Positions 26,401 to 34,579 of a DNA stretch of 64,000 nt are shown piece after piece (position 1 is the first letter of the stretch; each line of letters starts with the position of its first letter). The position numbers and the translations under genes are program-made. The DNA lies in the NCBI RefSeq assembly GCF_019802255.1, contig NZ_JAHYSS010000002.1, positions 496,001-560,000 on the forward strand, written 5' to 3'. The notes under the pieces are model-generated. The model did no database searches, was not told the DNA's origin, and saw only the letters and a list, made by a program, of their open reading frames with translations. This DNA comes from Pedobacter polysacchareus. GTDB taxonomy: Bacteria; Bacteroidota; Bacteroidia; Sphingobacteriales; Sphingobacteriaceae.

Positions 26401-27198
26401 ATGCAACGTCGTTTTACAGATCAGCTTAATCGCAGTATATCTATTAATTATCCTCCAAAAAGGATCATCTCACTAGTCCCATCTCAGACTGAATTGCTGT
26501 TTGAGCTGGGACTGGATGCAGAAGTGATTGGGATCACTAAATTTTGTATTTATCCGGAGGCCAAGTTTAAAGAAAAGACTAAAATTGGCGGTACCAAGAA
26601 ATTAAATATGGAGCTGATCAGGAGTTTGAAACCAGATTTGATCATTGGCAATAAGGAGGAGAATGAACAGGGGCAGATCGAAGAGCTGATGGCTGAATTT
26701 CCGGTTTGGATGAGTGATATTCATGATTTGGATGGGGCGAAAAAAACGATCACCGAAATAGGAGCACTGGTAGATCGGGAGCCAGAATCCGCATATCTTA
26801 ATCACCTGATTACTGCAGGATTTAACGATTTACAAACTTTAGCCTTGCAAAATGGCCTGAATAAATCAGTAGCTTACCTGATTTGGAAAGGACCTTATAT
26901 GTTTGCTGGAAGAAACACTTTTATCAATCAGATGCTGGCTATGAATGGCCTTAATAATGTAGTGAAAGAGAGCCGCTATCCAGAAATGGATTTGGAAACA
27001 CTCGCAGGGCTGCATCCAGATCTGGTATTTTTATCCTCGGAACCTTATCCTTTTAAAGAAAAACACCTGGAAGAAATCAGACAGGCACTACCTAATTCAA
27101 AAGTAATGCTGGTAGATGGGGAAATGTTCTCCTGGTATGGCAGCAGACTGGTAAAAGCGGTTCAATATTTATTTCAATTGCAGAAAGAACTGTATTAA
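26401..27198 (+). CDS. BtuF-like helical-backbone substrate-binding protein without signal peptide
   Basis: A 265-residue protein of the periplasmic-binding-protein-like II/BtuF family (cobalamin or iron-chelate receptors). KRIISLVPSQTELLFELGLDAEVIGITKFC near residues 20-49, IGGTKKLNMELIRSLKPDLII, and AYLIWKGPYMFAGRNTFINQML near residue 160 are family blocks. There is no signal peptide or lipobox, so the protein may stay in the cytoplasm, and no permease or ATPase of a vitamin B12 importer is adjacent. The ATG at 26401 is preferred over 26386 because a promoter element sits between them. It lies behind the permease array but has its own promoter candidate, so a link to the efflux genes is not required. 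Confidence 0.8.
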   Translation: MQRRFTDQLNRSISINYPPKRIISLVPSQTELLFELGLDAEVIGITKFCIYPEAKFKEKTKIGGTKKLNMELIRSLKPDLIIGNKEENEQGQIEELMAEFPVWMSDIHDLDGAKKTITEIGALVDREPESAYLNHLITAGFNDLQTLALQNGLNKSVAYLIWKGPYMFAGRNTFINQMLAMNGLNNVVKESRYPEMDLETLAGLHPDLVFLSSEPYPFKEKHLEEIRQALPNSKVMLVDGEMFSWYGSRLVKAVQYLFQLQKELY

Positions 27199-27327
27199 AT
27201 CTGCTGATTTAGCATTGATTTTAAGGGCTTGAAAAAAAGATTGAAAATTAAATCCTGTAAGATCAATAGGTTAGCTAAAGTGCCGCTGAATAATTGAAAA
27301 AGAGTTTTTAAGTATAGAAACAATAGC

Positions 27328-27335
27328 TATATTTG
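27328..27335 (+). promoter_or_regulatory. -7 element of the first tRNA-Leu unit
   Basis: TATATTTG, an exact TAnnTTTG match, 26 bases before the mature tRNA. The leader between them forms a small TCCC-GAAA-GGGA hairpin that is repeated before the second tRNA copy. Confidence 0.65.
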
Positions 27336-27361
27336 CAATCCCGAAAGGGAACATCCTAACT

Positions 27362-27443
27362 GCGGAAGTGGCGTAATTGGTAGCCGCACCAGACTTAGGA
27401 TCTGGCGCTTCACGGCGTGGGGGTTCGAGTCCCTTCTTCCGCA
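27362..27443 (+). tRNA. tRNA-Leu (anticodon TAG), copy 1
   Basis: An 82-base class II tRNA with acceptor GCGGAAG/CTTCCGC, anticodon stem CCAGA/TCTGG around loop CTTAGGA (anticodon TAG), a long variable arm and the T-loop TTCGAGT. CCA is not encoded. Identical in sequence to the copy at 27898. Confidence 0.96.
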
Positions 27444-27458
27444 CAACAATTGAAAAAT

Positions 27459-27484
27459 CAGCCCCGAAAGGGCTGTTTTTTTTT
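27459..27484 (+). terminator. Intrinsic terminator of the first tRNA-Leu unit
   Basis: Perfect 6-bp stem CAGCCC/GGGCTG with loop CGAAA, followed by nine T residues. Confidence 0.9.
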
Positions 27485-27863
27485 CTCAAAAATTTCAGTT
27501 TTTTTCGACCTCAGGGTGCTGCCCTCAGGTGATAGACTATTGTATTTGTGCTTTATCTATCTAAAGCGTTGGCTGAGTTCCATTAGGGGGCTGGTAGGGC
27601 CCTGCTAGGGCCCAAGGCTCTGCAAGAGTTGTTTCAGTGCCTTCGTAGGACTTGGGTAAATAAGGGTCAATATAGGTCTGATGCAAGCCGGTTTAATTAG
27701 TTGAGGGGCGAGTGAATTATTTGTTTTTTATTTTTGGTCCCGATCAGGAAGGGTTGATGAGCTAAATGTCTGATTATTTGAGGTTAAAAGAGTAGCTGCT
27801 TATTGGGGATCAAAAAAACATATTTTTTATTTGAAATTTTTATGTGTTTTTAAAAAACTATTC
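27485..27863. other. Non-coding stretch between the two tRNA-Leu units
   Basis: No convincing ORF or RNA gene on either strand. It holds short direct repeats (CCTCAGG twice around 27510-27530, and TAGGGCCC twice around 27594-27612) and is locally richer in G+C than its surroundings. It may be decayed sequence left from the duplication of the tRNA unit. Confidence 0.4.
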
Positions 27864-27871
27864 TATCTTTG
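27864..27871 (+). promoter_or_regulatory. -7 element of the second tRNA-Leu unit
   Basis: TATCTTTG, differing by one base from the element of copy 1 and lying at the same distance from the tRNA. Confidence 0.65.
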
Positions 27872-27897
27872 CAATCCCGAAAGGGAATATCCTAACT

Positions 27898-27979
27898 GCG
27901 GAAGTGGCGTAATTGGTAGCCGCACCAGACTTAGGATCTGGCGCTTCACGGCGTGGGGGTTCGAGTCCCTTCTTCCGCA
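27898..27979 (+). tRNA. tRNA-Leu (anticodon TAG), copy 2
   Basis: Identical over all 82 bases to copy 1, offset by 536 bp. From the -7 element to the 3' end the two units differ at only two of 116 positions, so this is a recent duplication of a complete transcription unit. Confidence 0.96.
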
Positions 27980-27980
27980 C

Positions 27981-28018
27981 AAAAAAGGTGATAACTTGTA
28001 AAAGCTATCACCTTTTTT
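27981..28018 (+). terminator. Intrinsic terminator of the second tRNA-Leu unit
   Basis: AAAAAAGGTGATA pairs with TATCACCTTTTTT. The sequence is unrelated to the terminator behind copy 1, so the duplicated block ends at or just after the tRNA. Confidence 0.85.
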
Positions 28019-28232
28019 ATTTTCAGAGAATTTTAAAAGCATTTTTCTTGTTTTAATGCGCCATAGACGCATGATTGCATGCCTCTAATCCGTTTCCGGC
28101 TCAAAATTTTCATTTCCAGTTGTAACTTCTGGTATTGCCCAAGCGCAAGGAAATGGTCGATTAAATATTTTAAGTTATTTAAATTTCTTTTTAATGCTGT
28201 TTAATTGCTTTATTATGGTTATTTTCGTTTGT

Positions 28233-29879
28233 ATGACCTTGCCAATTAATATTGAAGATTTGATCCATGGAAAGACGGTAGAGTGGGAACGTCTGGAGTT
28301 TAAGAAGGGCTGGAACCCTGAAAAAGTGATTCATACAATTTGTGCCTTCGCTAACGATTTAAATAACTGGGGAGGTGGCTATATTATTATCGGCATCGAT
28401 GAGTTTGAGGGACAGCCTGTATTGCCGCCAGAAGGACTGCATATCAATCAGCTAGATAAAATTCAGGGCGAAGTTCTGACTTTGGCTTATCAGGTTCTGC
28501 CGAATTATTTTCCAATTATCCAGCCGTATTTATTGCAGGGTAAGCATATCATTGTCATTTGGTGTCCGGCAGGTGATAATCGACCATATACCGCTCCAAT
28601 TGCACAGGGTATCAAAGCGCAGCGTTATCCGTATATCAGATTTGGATCAAGAAGTATCATCGCAAAAGATGGAAATCTTAAACGCCTGCAGGAGCTGGGT
28701 GCAAGAATTCCCTTTGATGATCGGGTAAATGGTCAGGCTAAGATTTCAAATCTCGATCTTGGTTTAATACAGGCATACCTATATGAGGTGAAAAGTGATT
28801 TATTGGTAGAAAGCCGGAAGATAAGTCCTGAGGCCCTGGGACGGCAAATGCATATTTTTAAAGGACCAGATGAGAGTTTAAGGCCTGTGAATGCAGGGAT
28901 TTTGTTTTTCTGTAAGGAGCCGGAAAAATTTATCAGCCGATCCTGGATTGAACTGGTATGGCATAAAGGTTTTACGGGAAAGAATTTTACAGAGAAATAT
29001 TTTAAAGGTCCAGTTCACTATCAATTGCGGGCCGTTTTGGATTTTATTCAAAATAATATTATTCAGGAATTTGTGGTAAAAAATCCAGATAAAGCAGAAG
29101 CTACTCGCTATTATAATTATCCTTTTATTGCACTGGAAGAGGTTTTGTCTAATGCTGTTTATCATAAAAGCTATGAATTAGGAAGCCCAATTGAGGTGCA
29201 GATCTGGCCGGATAAAATCGAAGTGTTGAGTTATCCCGGACCGGTTCCGCCTGTTGATTCCCAAATTATACAACAGCAAAAAAGAATAGTAGCAAGGGAA
29301 TATCGTAACAGGAGGATCGGAGACTTTTTAAAGGAGCTCAAACTTACCGAAGGAAGAGGAACTGGATTTCCTGCAATCTATCATGCCATGGAGCAGAATG
29401 ACTCGCCAGAACCCATCTTTGAAACAGATTTGGCCTGCACTTACTTTTTAACAATCCTTCCGGCTAAACTTAATGATGTACAGGGAATCGTTGCTGAAAA
29501 TGAAGGTGCAAATCGAAATGAAGGTGCAAATGTGGCTGTTATTGAGGGAGCAAATCGAAATGAAGGTGCAAATGTGGCTGTTATTGAAGGTGCAAACGAA
29601 AATGAAGGTGCAAATGGTTTAAATGCAGTCCTGACAGCAGTATTTAAAGAGGCTAGTGCTAATCAACGGACTAAGTTGGAGCCTTTACTTGCCAATTTAA
29701 TTGAAGAGCCAGGTGGTAAGGCTAATGACTATGCAAATTTGACGGGTTTGTCGTTAAGTACTATTGAAAGATACATTCGCCAGTTAAAGAAAGTGGGTTT
29801 GGTTTGTTTTAGTGATAAATCAACTAAAATTGGGGGCTATTTTATAACTGAACAGTTTAGAAATGCCCTGTTGAAATAA
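28233..29879 (+). CDS. AlbA_2-domain putative transcriptional regulator/ATPase with in-frame EGAN repeats
   Basis: The ATG at 28233 (MTLPINIEDLIHGKTVEWERLEFKKGW) gives 548 residues; an upstream in-frame ATG at 28194 would add a hydrophobic stretch without homology to the family start. Residues ~8-130 are an AlbA_2 (Schlafen-like, formerly AAA_4) domain with EFKKGWNPEKVIHTICAFAND and GGGYIIIGIDE. The middle (~245-410) resembles the HATPase_c_4 region with EEVLSNAVYHKSYE and KLTEGRGTGFPAI. Then comes a repeat zone, EGANRN/EGANVAVI, and a C-terminal winged helix (SLSTIERYIRQLKKVGLV). Such genes are common, often single, accessory genes in Bacteroidota. It stands alone between tRNA-Leu copies 2 and 3, which suggests acquisition at this site. 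Confidence 0.8.
   Translation: MTLPINIEDLIHGKTVEWERLEFKKGWNPEKVIHTICAFANDLNNWGGGYIIIGIDEFEGQPVLPPEGLHINQLDKIQGEVLTLAYQVLPNYFPIIQPYLLQGKHIIVIWCPAGDNRPYTAPIAQGIKAQRYPYIRFGSRSIIAKDGNLKRLQELGARIPFDDRVNGQAKISNLDLGLIQAYLYEVKSDLLVESRKISPEALGRQMHIFKGPDESLRPVNAGILFFCKEPEKFISRSWIELVWHKGFTGKNFTEKYFKGPVHYQLRAVLDFIQNNIIQEFVVKNPDKAEATRYYNYPFIALEEVLSNAVYHKSYELGSPIEVQIWPDKIEVLSYPGPVPPVDSQIIQQQKRIVAREYRNRRIGDFLKELKLTEGRGTGFPAIYHAMEQNDSPEPIFETDLACTYFLTILPAKLNDVQGIVAENEGANRNEGANVAVIEGANRNEGANVAVIEGANENEGANGLNAVLTAVFKEASANQRTKLEPLLANLIEEPGGKANDYANLTGLSLSTIERYIRQLKKVGLVCFSDKSTKIGGYFITEQFRNALLK
29499..29620 (+). repeat. Coding tandem repeat, 42-bp unit (14 residues)
   Basis: Within the AlbA_2 gene the unit encoding EGANRN-EGANVAVI occurs twice, flanked by partial units (EGAN, EGANENEGANG); GAAGGTGCAAAT recurs several times. 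All units stay in frame, so copy number changes would alter only the linker length between the ATPase-like and winged-helix domains. Confidence 0.85.
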
Positions 29880-30010
29880 TTTACCGTCCTGCTTTTGCCT
29901 GGTTTTTGAATGATTTGTATGCCTGTTTATTTCATCTTTGGGAGGCTGAGATTCAGATACTCAGTAGCGTAATATTTTCAATTATAGGCTTTGAAATCAA
30001 CAAAAAAGAA

Positions 30011-30018
30011 TATATTTG
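30011..30018 (+). promoter_or_regulatory. -7 element of the third (decayed) tRNA-Leu unit
   Basis: TATATTTG, preceded by TTTG at 29990-29993 (17-base spacer). It is followed by a leader with CCC-TCGAAA-GGG, the same plan as in the two intact tRNA units. If the hairpin at 30078 is leaky this promoter may also feed tig. Confidence 0.6.
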
Positions 30019-30040
30019 CGCCCTCGAAAGGGAAATTTGA

Positions 30041-30068
30041 GCGGTGGGTTGGAGTCAATTCTTCCGCA
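30041..30068 (+). pseudogene. tRNA-Leu remnant (internal deletion)
   Basis: The string reads like the 3' end of the neighbouring tRNA-Leu: GTGGG, then GGAGTC where the intact copies have CGAGTC, then ATTCTTCCGCA, the acceptor strand. The D arm, anticodon and variable arm are missing; only a GCGG is left of the 5' side. With the promoter and leader at 30011-30040 and the terminator at 30078 it is a complete tRNA unit whose body has been deleted. Confidence 0.7.
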
Positions 30069-30077
30069 ATAAAAGTT

Positions 30078-30101
30078 CCTCCGGAACACGGGGGATTTTT
30101 T
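30078..30101 (+). terminator. Intrinsic terminator behind the tRNA-Leu remnant
   Basis: Stem CCTCCG/CGGGGG (one G-T pair) with loop GAACA, followed by ATTTTTT. Its position just after the acceptor strand is that of a tRNA terminator. Confidence 0.75.
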
Positions 30102-30135
30102 GTATATAGACATTAATAATTATTGATTCAGAAAG

Positions 30136-31482
30136 ATGAACATTACACAGGAAAAAATTAACGACTTAAATGCGGTTGTAAAAATTAAGATTTCACCTGA
30201 AGATTATACTGAAAAGGTTGATAAATCTATAAGAGAACAAGCTAAAAAATCAAACCTTCCTGGTTTTCGTAAAGGAATGGTTCCTGCAGCACATATTAAG
30301 AAAATGTTCGGCAGAAACATTTTGGTGGAAGAAATCAATACCCTATTGAGCGAAACTTTAAGCAAGCACCTTGCAGATAATAAAGTGGAAGTTCTTGGTC
30401 AGCCATTACCAATCATGGATGATACTAAAGAATACAAATGGGATGGTACTGATGAATTCGAGTTTGACTATGAATTAGGTCTTGCACCAGCAGTAGAGGT
30501 AAAAATCACAGCTAAAGATAAATTTACACAATACGTTGTTAAAGCAGATGCTGAAACATTGGCTTCACGTATCAAAAATATCAGAAGAAGCTATGGCAAA
30601 ATGACAAACCCTGAAGTTTCGGCAGAAGATGACGTCCTTTATGCCGATTTAGCACAACTTTCTGCTGATGGTTCAGTTTTTGAAGGTGGCATCACCAGTA
30701 CAGGATCTATTCGTTTAGATCAGGTAGCTGATAAAAAGATTTTGAAAACCTTAGTTGGTTTGAAAAAAGACGATGTTGTGGAATTAGATGTTCAGAAAGC
30801 GTTTGATAACAATGAGGTGATCATTGCCAAATTGTTAAACATTCCTGAAGAAGAAGCTAAAGAAGTAAAATCGAAATTCCAGGTAACGGTTAAAAATGTA
30901 AACCGTTTAGAGGAATCTGATTTAAATCAGGAGTTCTTTGATAAATTATTTGGTGAAGGCGTAGTTACTGATGAGGCTGGTTTTACCGCTAAAATCACAG
31001 AAGAAATAGAAGGAATGTTCAAGCAGGATGCAGATCGCAAATTGCAGAATGACATCTACACGAAACTAACTGAATCCGTGAAAATGGAATTGCCAGATGA
31101 GTTTTTACGTAAGTGGTTAAAAGCAACTAACGAAAAACTAACTGACGCTGAATTGGCTGAAGGATATGATGATTTCGCTAAAAACCTGAAATGGACTTTA
31201 ATTGAAAACAAATTAATTAAAGACAATAGCATCGAAATCAAATATGAGGATGTATTCCAGACTGCTAAACAACGTTTAGATGCACAGTTCAGAATGTACA
31301 GCCCAAGCCCAATGCCAGAAGATCAATTGGCACAGTATACGGCTACTTTCTTGAAAGAGAAAGACAATGCAAACCGTATTTTTGATGAAGTAAAAGCGAT
31401 TAAAGTTTTTGAATACATCAAATCTGTAGCTACTATTGAAGAAAAAGAAATAGCTTATAATAAGTTCATCGAAATGAAGTAA
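30136..31482 (+). CDS. tig: Trigger factor (ribosome-associated chaperone)
   Basis: Binds at the ribosomal exit tunnel and shields nascent chains. The 448-residue protein has the ribosome-docking signature GFRKGMVP near 43-50 and the remaining trigger-factor arrangement. The central peptidyl-prolyl isomerase region is divergent, as is usual in Bacteroidota: GSIRLDQVADKKILKTLVGLKKDD stands where an FKBP fold is expected. A helical C-terminal chaperone domain follows. It lies upstream of clpP-clpX, the conserved tig-clpP-clpX order, but an intrinsic terminator and a promoter separate them. Confidence 0.95.
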   Translation: MNITQEKINDLNAVVKIKISPEDYTEKVDKSIREQAKKSNLPGFRKGMVPAAHIKKMFGRNILVEEINTLLSETLSKHLADNKVEVLGQPLPIMDDTKEYKWDGTDEFEFDYELGLAPAVEVKITAKDKFTQYVVKADAETLASRIKNIRRSYGKMTNPEVSAEDDVLYADLAQLSADGSVFEGGITSTGSIRLDQVADKKILKTLVGLKKDDVVELDVQKAFDNNEVIIAKLLNIPEEEAKEVKSKFQVTVKNVNRLEESDLNQEFFDKLFGEGVVTDEAGFTAKITEEIEGMFKQDADRKLQNDIYTKLTESVKMELPDEFLRKWLKATNEKLTDAELAEGYDDFAKNLKWTLIENKLIKDNSIEIKYEDVFQTAKQRLDAQFRMYSPSPMPEDQLAQYTATFLKEKDNANRIFDEVKAIKVFEYIKSVATIEEKEIAYNKFIEMK

Positions 31483-31518
31483 TCCAGGGTAAAACCAGAT
31501 ACTTTTAATCGATATTAG

Positions 31519-31550
31519 AATAAGGCGGCTTTATTAAGGCCGCCTTATTT
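31519..31550 (+). terminator. Intrinsic terminator after tig
   Basis: Perfect 11-bp stem AATAAGGCGGC/GCCGCCTTATT with a 9-base loop. The T-run is short, so termination may be partial. Confidence 0.7.
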
Positions 31551-31598
31551 ATATAAAGACATTACAGAATTTTACAATACCACAATAATTTACCAATT

Positions 31599-31606
31599 TA
31601 GTTTTG
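31599..31606 (+). promoter_or_regulatory. -7 element upstream of clpP
   Basis: TAGTTTTG fits TAnnTTTG and lies about 50 bases before the clpP ATG, after the tig terminator. Confidence 0.5.
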
Positions 31607-31657
31607 CTAATTTGGTGAAATTAGAAGGGTAGAATTAAATATAAAATAGACATACTG

Positions 31658-32368
31658 ATGAAAATAGACAAAGACGAATTTAGAAAATACGCTGTTAAAC
31701 ACCATCGTATTAATGGTTTAAACGTGGATCGTTTTATTGGTGCTACCAATAATTCTCCAAAAAGTATGACTCCTTATATTATTGAAGAGCGTCAGCTTAA
31801 CGTGGCACAAATGGATGTGTTTTCACGTTTAATGATGGACCGTATCATATTTTTAGGTGATGCGATCTATGATGGTAACGCAAACATTATACAAGCACAA
31901 TTACTGTTTTTACAGTCTACCGATAACAATAGAGACATTCAGATTTATATCAATTCACCAGGTGGTTCTGTATATGCAGGATTAGGTATCTATGATACGA
32001 TGCAATACATCTCACCAGATGTGGCGACGATCTGTACCGGTATGGCTGCCTCTATGGGTGCTGTATTACTTGTAGCAGGTGCTAAAGGAAAACGTGCTGC
32101 ATTGCCACACTCACGTGTGATGATCCACCAGCCATCAGGCGGTGCTCAAGGTGTTGCTTCTGATATGGAGATCAACCTGAGAGAAATGTTGAAACTGAAA
32201 AAAGAATTATATGATATCATTTCTAACCACTCCGGACAAGATTACGAATGGGTAGAAAAAGCTTCAGACCGTGATTACTGGATGAAAGCTGATGAAGCCA
32301 AAGGCTTTGGAATGATTGATGAAGTGCTGGGAGCGAATAACAAAGAAAAAAATGGCGAAACAAAATAA
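31658..32368 (+). CDS. clpP: ATP-dependent Clp protease proteolytic subunit
   Basis: Serine protease core of ClpXP. In the 236-residue protein the catalytic triad is visible: Ser132 in GMAASMGAV, His157 in MIHQPSGG and Asp206 in SDRDYWM. An N-terminal extension of about 30 residues before the conserved fold is common in Bacteroidota. Its 3' end overlaps the clpX start by 17 bases, so the two are translated together from one message. Confidence 0.97.
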   Translation: MKIDKDEFRKYAVKHHRINGLNVDRFIGATNNSPKSMTPYIIEERQLNVAQMDVFSRLMMDRIIFLGDAIYDGNANIIQAQLLFLQSTDNNRDIQIYINSPGGSVYAGLGIYDTMQYISPDVATICTGMAASMGAVLLVAGAKGKRAALPHSRVMIHQPSGGAQGVASDMEINLREMLKLKKELYDIISNHSGQDYEWVEKASDRDYWMKADEAKGFGMIDEVLGANNKEKNGETK

Positions 32369-33593
32369 AGAATCCCGTTGCTCTTTTTGCGGATCAGGTA
32401 AGCAGGATACTTTAATGCTTATTGAAGGTCTTGATGCCTACATTTGCGATAAATGTGTGACTCAAGCCAATCAGTTACTGGCTCAGGAACTGGGAAGCAA
32501 AAAAGGGAAACCAATGGATACCTCGATTACCTTATTGAAACCAATGGAAATCAAAGCGCATATTGACCAATACGTTATCGGTCAGGATGATGCCAAGAAA
32601 GTACTTTCTGTAGCGGTATACAACCACTATAAGAGATTGGGCCAATCGGTAGACCAGGCAGATGAGGTGGAGATTGAGAAATCAAACATCATGCTGGTAG
32701 GGGAAACCGGAACTGGAAAAACCTTATTGGCGAAAACTATTGCGAAGATCCTGCACGTTCCTTTCTGTATTTGCGATGCGACGGTATTAACCGAAGCCGG
32801 ATATGTTGGTGAGGATGTGGAAAGTATCTTAACGCGTTTATTGCAGGCTGCGGACTACGATGTGGCCTCAGCAGAACGTGGTATCGTTTACATTGATGAG
32901 GTGGATAAGGTGGCGCGTAAAAGTGATAACCCTTCTATTACCAGAGATGTGTCGGGAGAAGGCGTACAACAGGCTTTACTGAAGATCTTAGAAGGTACTG
33001 TAGTAAATGTTCCACCTCAGGGCGGACGTAAACACCCGGATCAGAAAATGATTCCTGTGAATACCAACAATATCTTGTTCATCTGTGGTGGTGCTTTCGA
33101 TGGTATCGAACGTAAAATCGCGAACAGATTGCGTACTCAGGCAGTAGGTTATAAAGTGAAAAAGGACGAAGAAGAATTAGACCTTAAAAACCTTTATAAA
33201 TACATCACACCTCAAGATTTAAAATCTTTTGGTTTGATTCCTGAATTAATTGGACGTGTGCCAGTATTGACCCACTTGAATCCTTTAGATAAAGCAGCAT
33301 TGCGTAATATCCTGACCGAACCGAAGAACTCTTTGTTCCGTCAGTACGTGAAATTGTTTGAATTTGAAGGTGTGAAATTGACTTTTGAAGATGACGTTTT
33401 AGACTTCATCGTAGATAAAGCAATGGAATATAAATTGGGTGCAAGGGGCTTACGCTCCATCTGCGAGGCAATTATGCTGGATGCCATGTTTGACATCCCT
33501 TCTGATCCTAGCATTAAGGAGTTGAGCATTACGCTCGATTACGCGCTGGAGAAATTCGAAAAGGCTGACTTTAAAAAGCTGAAAGCTGCTTAA
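32352..33593 (+). CDS. clpX: ATP-dependent Clp protease ATP-binding subunit
   Basis: AAA+ unfoldase partner of ClpP. The ATG at 32352 gives 413 residues beginning [18 protein letters not shown]. An upstream frame start at 32316 is rejected because it lies inside clpP and precedes the conserved zinc finger (C10, C13, C32, C35). Walker A GETGTGKT sits near residue 118 and Walker B is [10 protein letters not shown]. The gene overlaps the end of clpP by 17 bases. Confidence 0.97.
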   Translation: MAKQNKESRCSFCGSGKQDTLMLIEGLDAYICDKCVTQANQLLAQELGSKKGKPMDTSITLLKPMEIKAHIDQYVIGQDDAKKVLSVAVYNHYKRLGQSVDQADEVEIEKSNIMLVGETGTGKTLLAKTIAKILHVPFCICDATVLTEAGYVGEDVESILTRLLQAADYDVASAERGIVYIDEVDKVARKSDNPSITRDVSGEGVQQALLKILEGTVVNVPPQGGRKHPDQKMIPVNTNNILFICGGAFDGIERKIANRLRTQAVGYKVKKDEEELDLKNLYKYITPQDLKSFGLIPELIGRVPVLTHLNPLDKAALRNILTEPKNSLFRQYVKLFEFEGVKLTFEDDVLDFIVDKAMEYKLGARGLRSICEAIMLDAMFDIPSDPSIKELSITLDYALEKFEKADFKKLKAA

Positions 33594-33599
33594 ATAATT

Positions 33600-33628
33600 T
33601 AATCCCCGTTTTACGGGGATTTTTTTTA
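33600..33628 (+). terminator. Intrinsic terminator after clpX
   Basis: Stem ATCCCCG/CGGGGAT with loop TTTTA, followed by an 8-base T-run. Confidence 0.92.
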
Positions 33629-33644
33629 ACTTGTTATTTTAGGA

Positions 33645-33672
33645 TTTGACATAAATTATGGCATTTACCTTG
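33645..33672 (+). promoter_or_regulatory. Candidate promoter of the AMP nucleosidase gene
   Basis: TTTG at 33645-33648, 17 bases, then TACCTTG at 33666-33672, the same TAnnTTG variant as upstream of glgA. The start codon is about 44 bases downstream. Confidence 0.4.
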
Positions 33673-33715
33673 TAGCAATAAATATAAATACAACTATACT
33701 AGAAAAAGGAGATAT

Positions 33716-34579
33716 ATGAATGAAGAATTAGAAGTAAACAAAGACGGAAAAGAGGGCAAAAAAGCAAAGAAAGTTAAAGAGGTAGAAACTCCCGTAAAAT
33801 CTGGTTTGAAATCTAAAGGTGATATCGTTAAAAACTGGCTTCCAAGATATACAGGCAGAGCATTGGAAGATTTTGGACAATACATCTTATTGACCAATTT
33901 CAGCAAATACGTACAGATGTTTTCTGAATGGCATGGTGATGCCCCTATTATGGGCTTAGATAAACCGATGCAGAGTGTCACTGCTGATGGGATCACCATC
34001 ATCAATTTTGGAATGGGCAGTCCGATGGCAGCGACTATGATGGACTTATTAACTGCTGTGGCGCCTAAAGCGGTTTTGTTTTTAGGAAAATGCGGTGGTT
34101 TGAAAAAGAAAAACCAATTGGGTGATTTGATCTTACCAATTGCGGCGATCAGAGGAGAGGGTACTTCTAATGATTACCTGCCTGCTGAAGTGCCAGCATT
34201 ACCGGCCTTCGCCTTGCAGAAAGCGATCTCTACCACCATTCGTGACCATTCCAGAGATTACTGGACCGGAACTTGTTATACCACTAACCGCAGGGTTTGG
34301 GAGCATGATAAAGCGTTTAAAAAGTATTTGAAGACTTTACGTGCGATGGCCGTAGATATGGAAACTGCTACGATTTTTACCACAGGATTTGCCAATAAAA
34401 TTCCTACCGGAGCATTGCTGCTGGTTTCTGATCAGCCAATGATTCCTGAAGGAGTGAAAACTGCAGAAAGCGATAGCTCAGTAACCAGCAATTATGTAGA
34501 TACGCATTTAAGAATTGGAATTGACTCTTTAAAGCAGTTGATTAATAATGGATTAACAGTGAAACACTTGCACTTTTAA
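33716..34579 (+). CDS. amn: AMP nucleosidase
   Basis: Hydrolyses AMP to adenine and ribose-5-phosphate. A 287-residue phosphorylase-superfamily protein with GMGSPMAATMMDLL, the LFLGKCGGLKK phosphate/ribose block near 122-132, and the purine-site AVDMETATIF. This is the short Bacteroidota form lacking the large N-terminal domain of the enterobacterial enzyme. The first ~35 residues are lysine/glutamate-rich and probably disordered. A clear ribosome binding site (AAAAAGGAG) precedes the ATG. It overlaps the convergent SixA-like gene by 4 bases. Confidence 0.9.
   Translation: MNEELEVNKDGKEGKKAKKVKEVETPVKSGLKSKGDIVKNWLPRYTGRALEDFGQYILLTNFSKYVQMFSEWHGDAPIMGLDKPMQSVTADGITIINFGMGSPMAATMMDLLTAVAPKAVLFLGKCGGLKKKNQLGDLILPIAAIRGEGTSNDYLPAEVPALPAFALQKAISTTIRDHSRDYWTGTCYTTNRRVWEHDKAFKKYLKTLRAMAVDMETATIFTTGFANKIPTGALLLVSDQPMIPEGVKTAESDSSVTSNYVDTHLRIGIDSLKQLINNGLTVKHLHF

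Noticed and set aside
27444..27897. tRNA-flanked integrated element between the two tRNA-Leu copies
   Set aside because: The interval has no integrase, no ORF and no target-site structure; the tRNA units are tandem copies including their promoters, which fits plain duplication better than integration.
28066..28082. ATGCG/CGCAT stem near 28055-28072 as a tRNA or regulatory RNA
   Set aside because: Only five pairs, no conserved surrounding structure, and it lies in decayed-looking sequence between a terminator and the AlbA gene.
32316..32351. Extended clpX start inside clpP
   Set aside because: The added residues precede the conserved zinc finger and are only a reading of the clpP 3' end in another frame.
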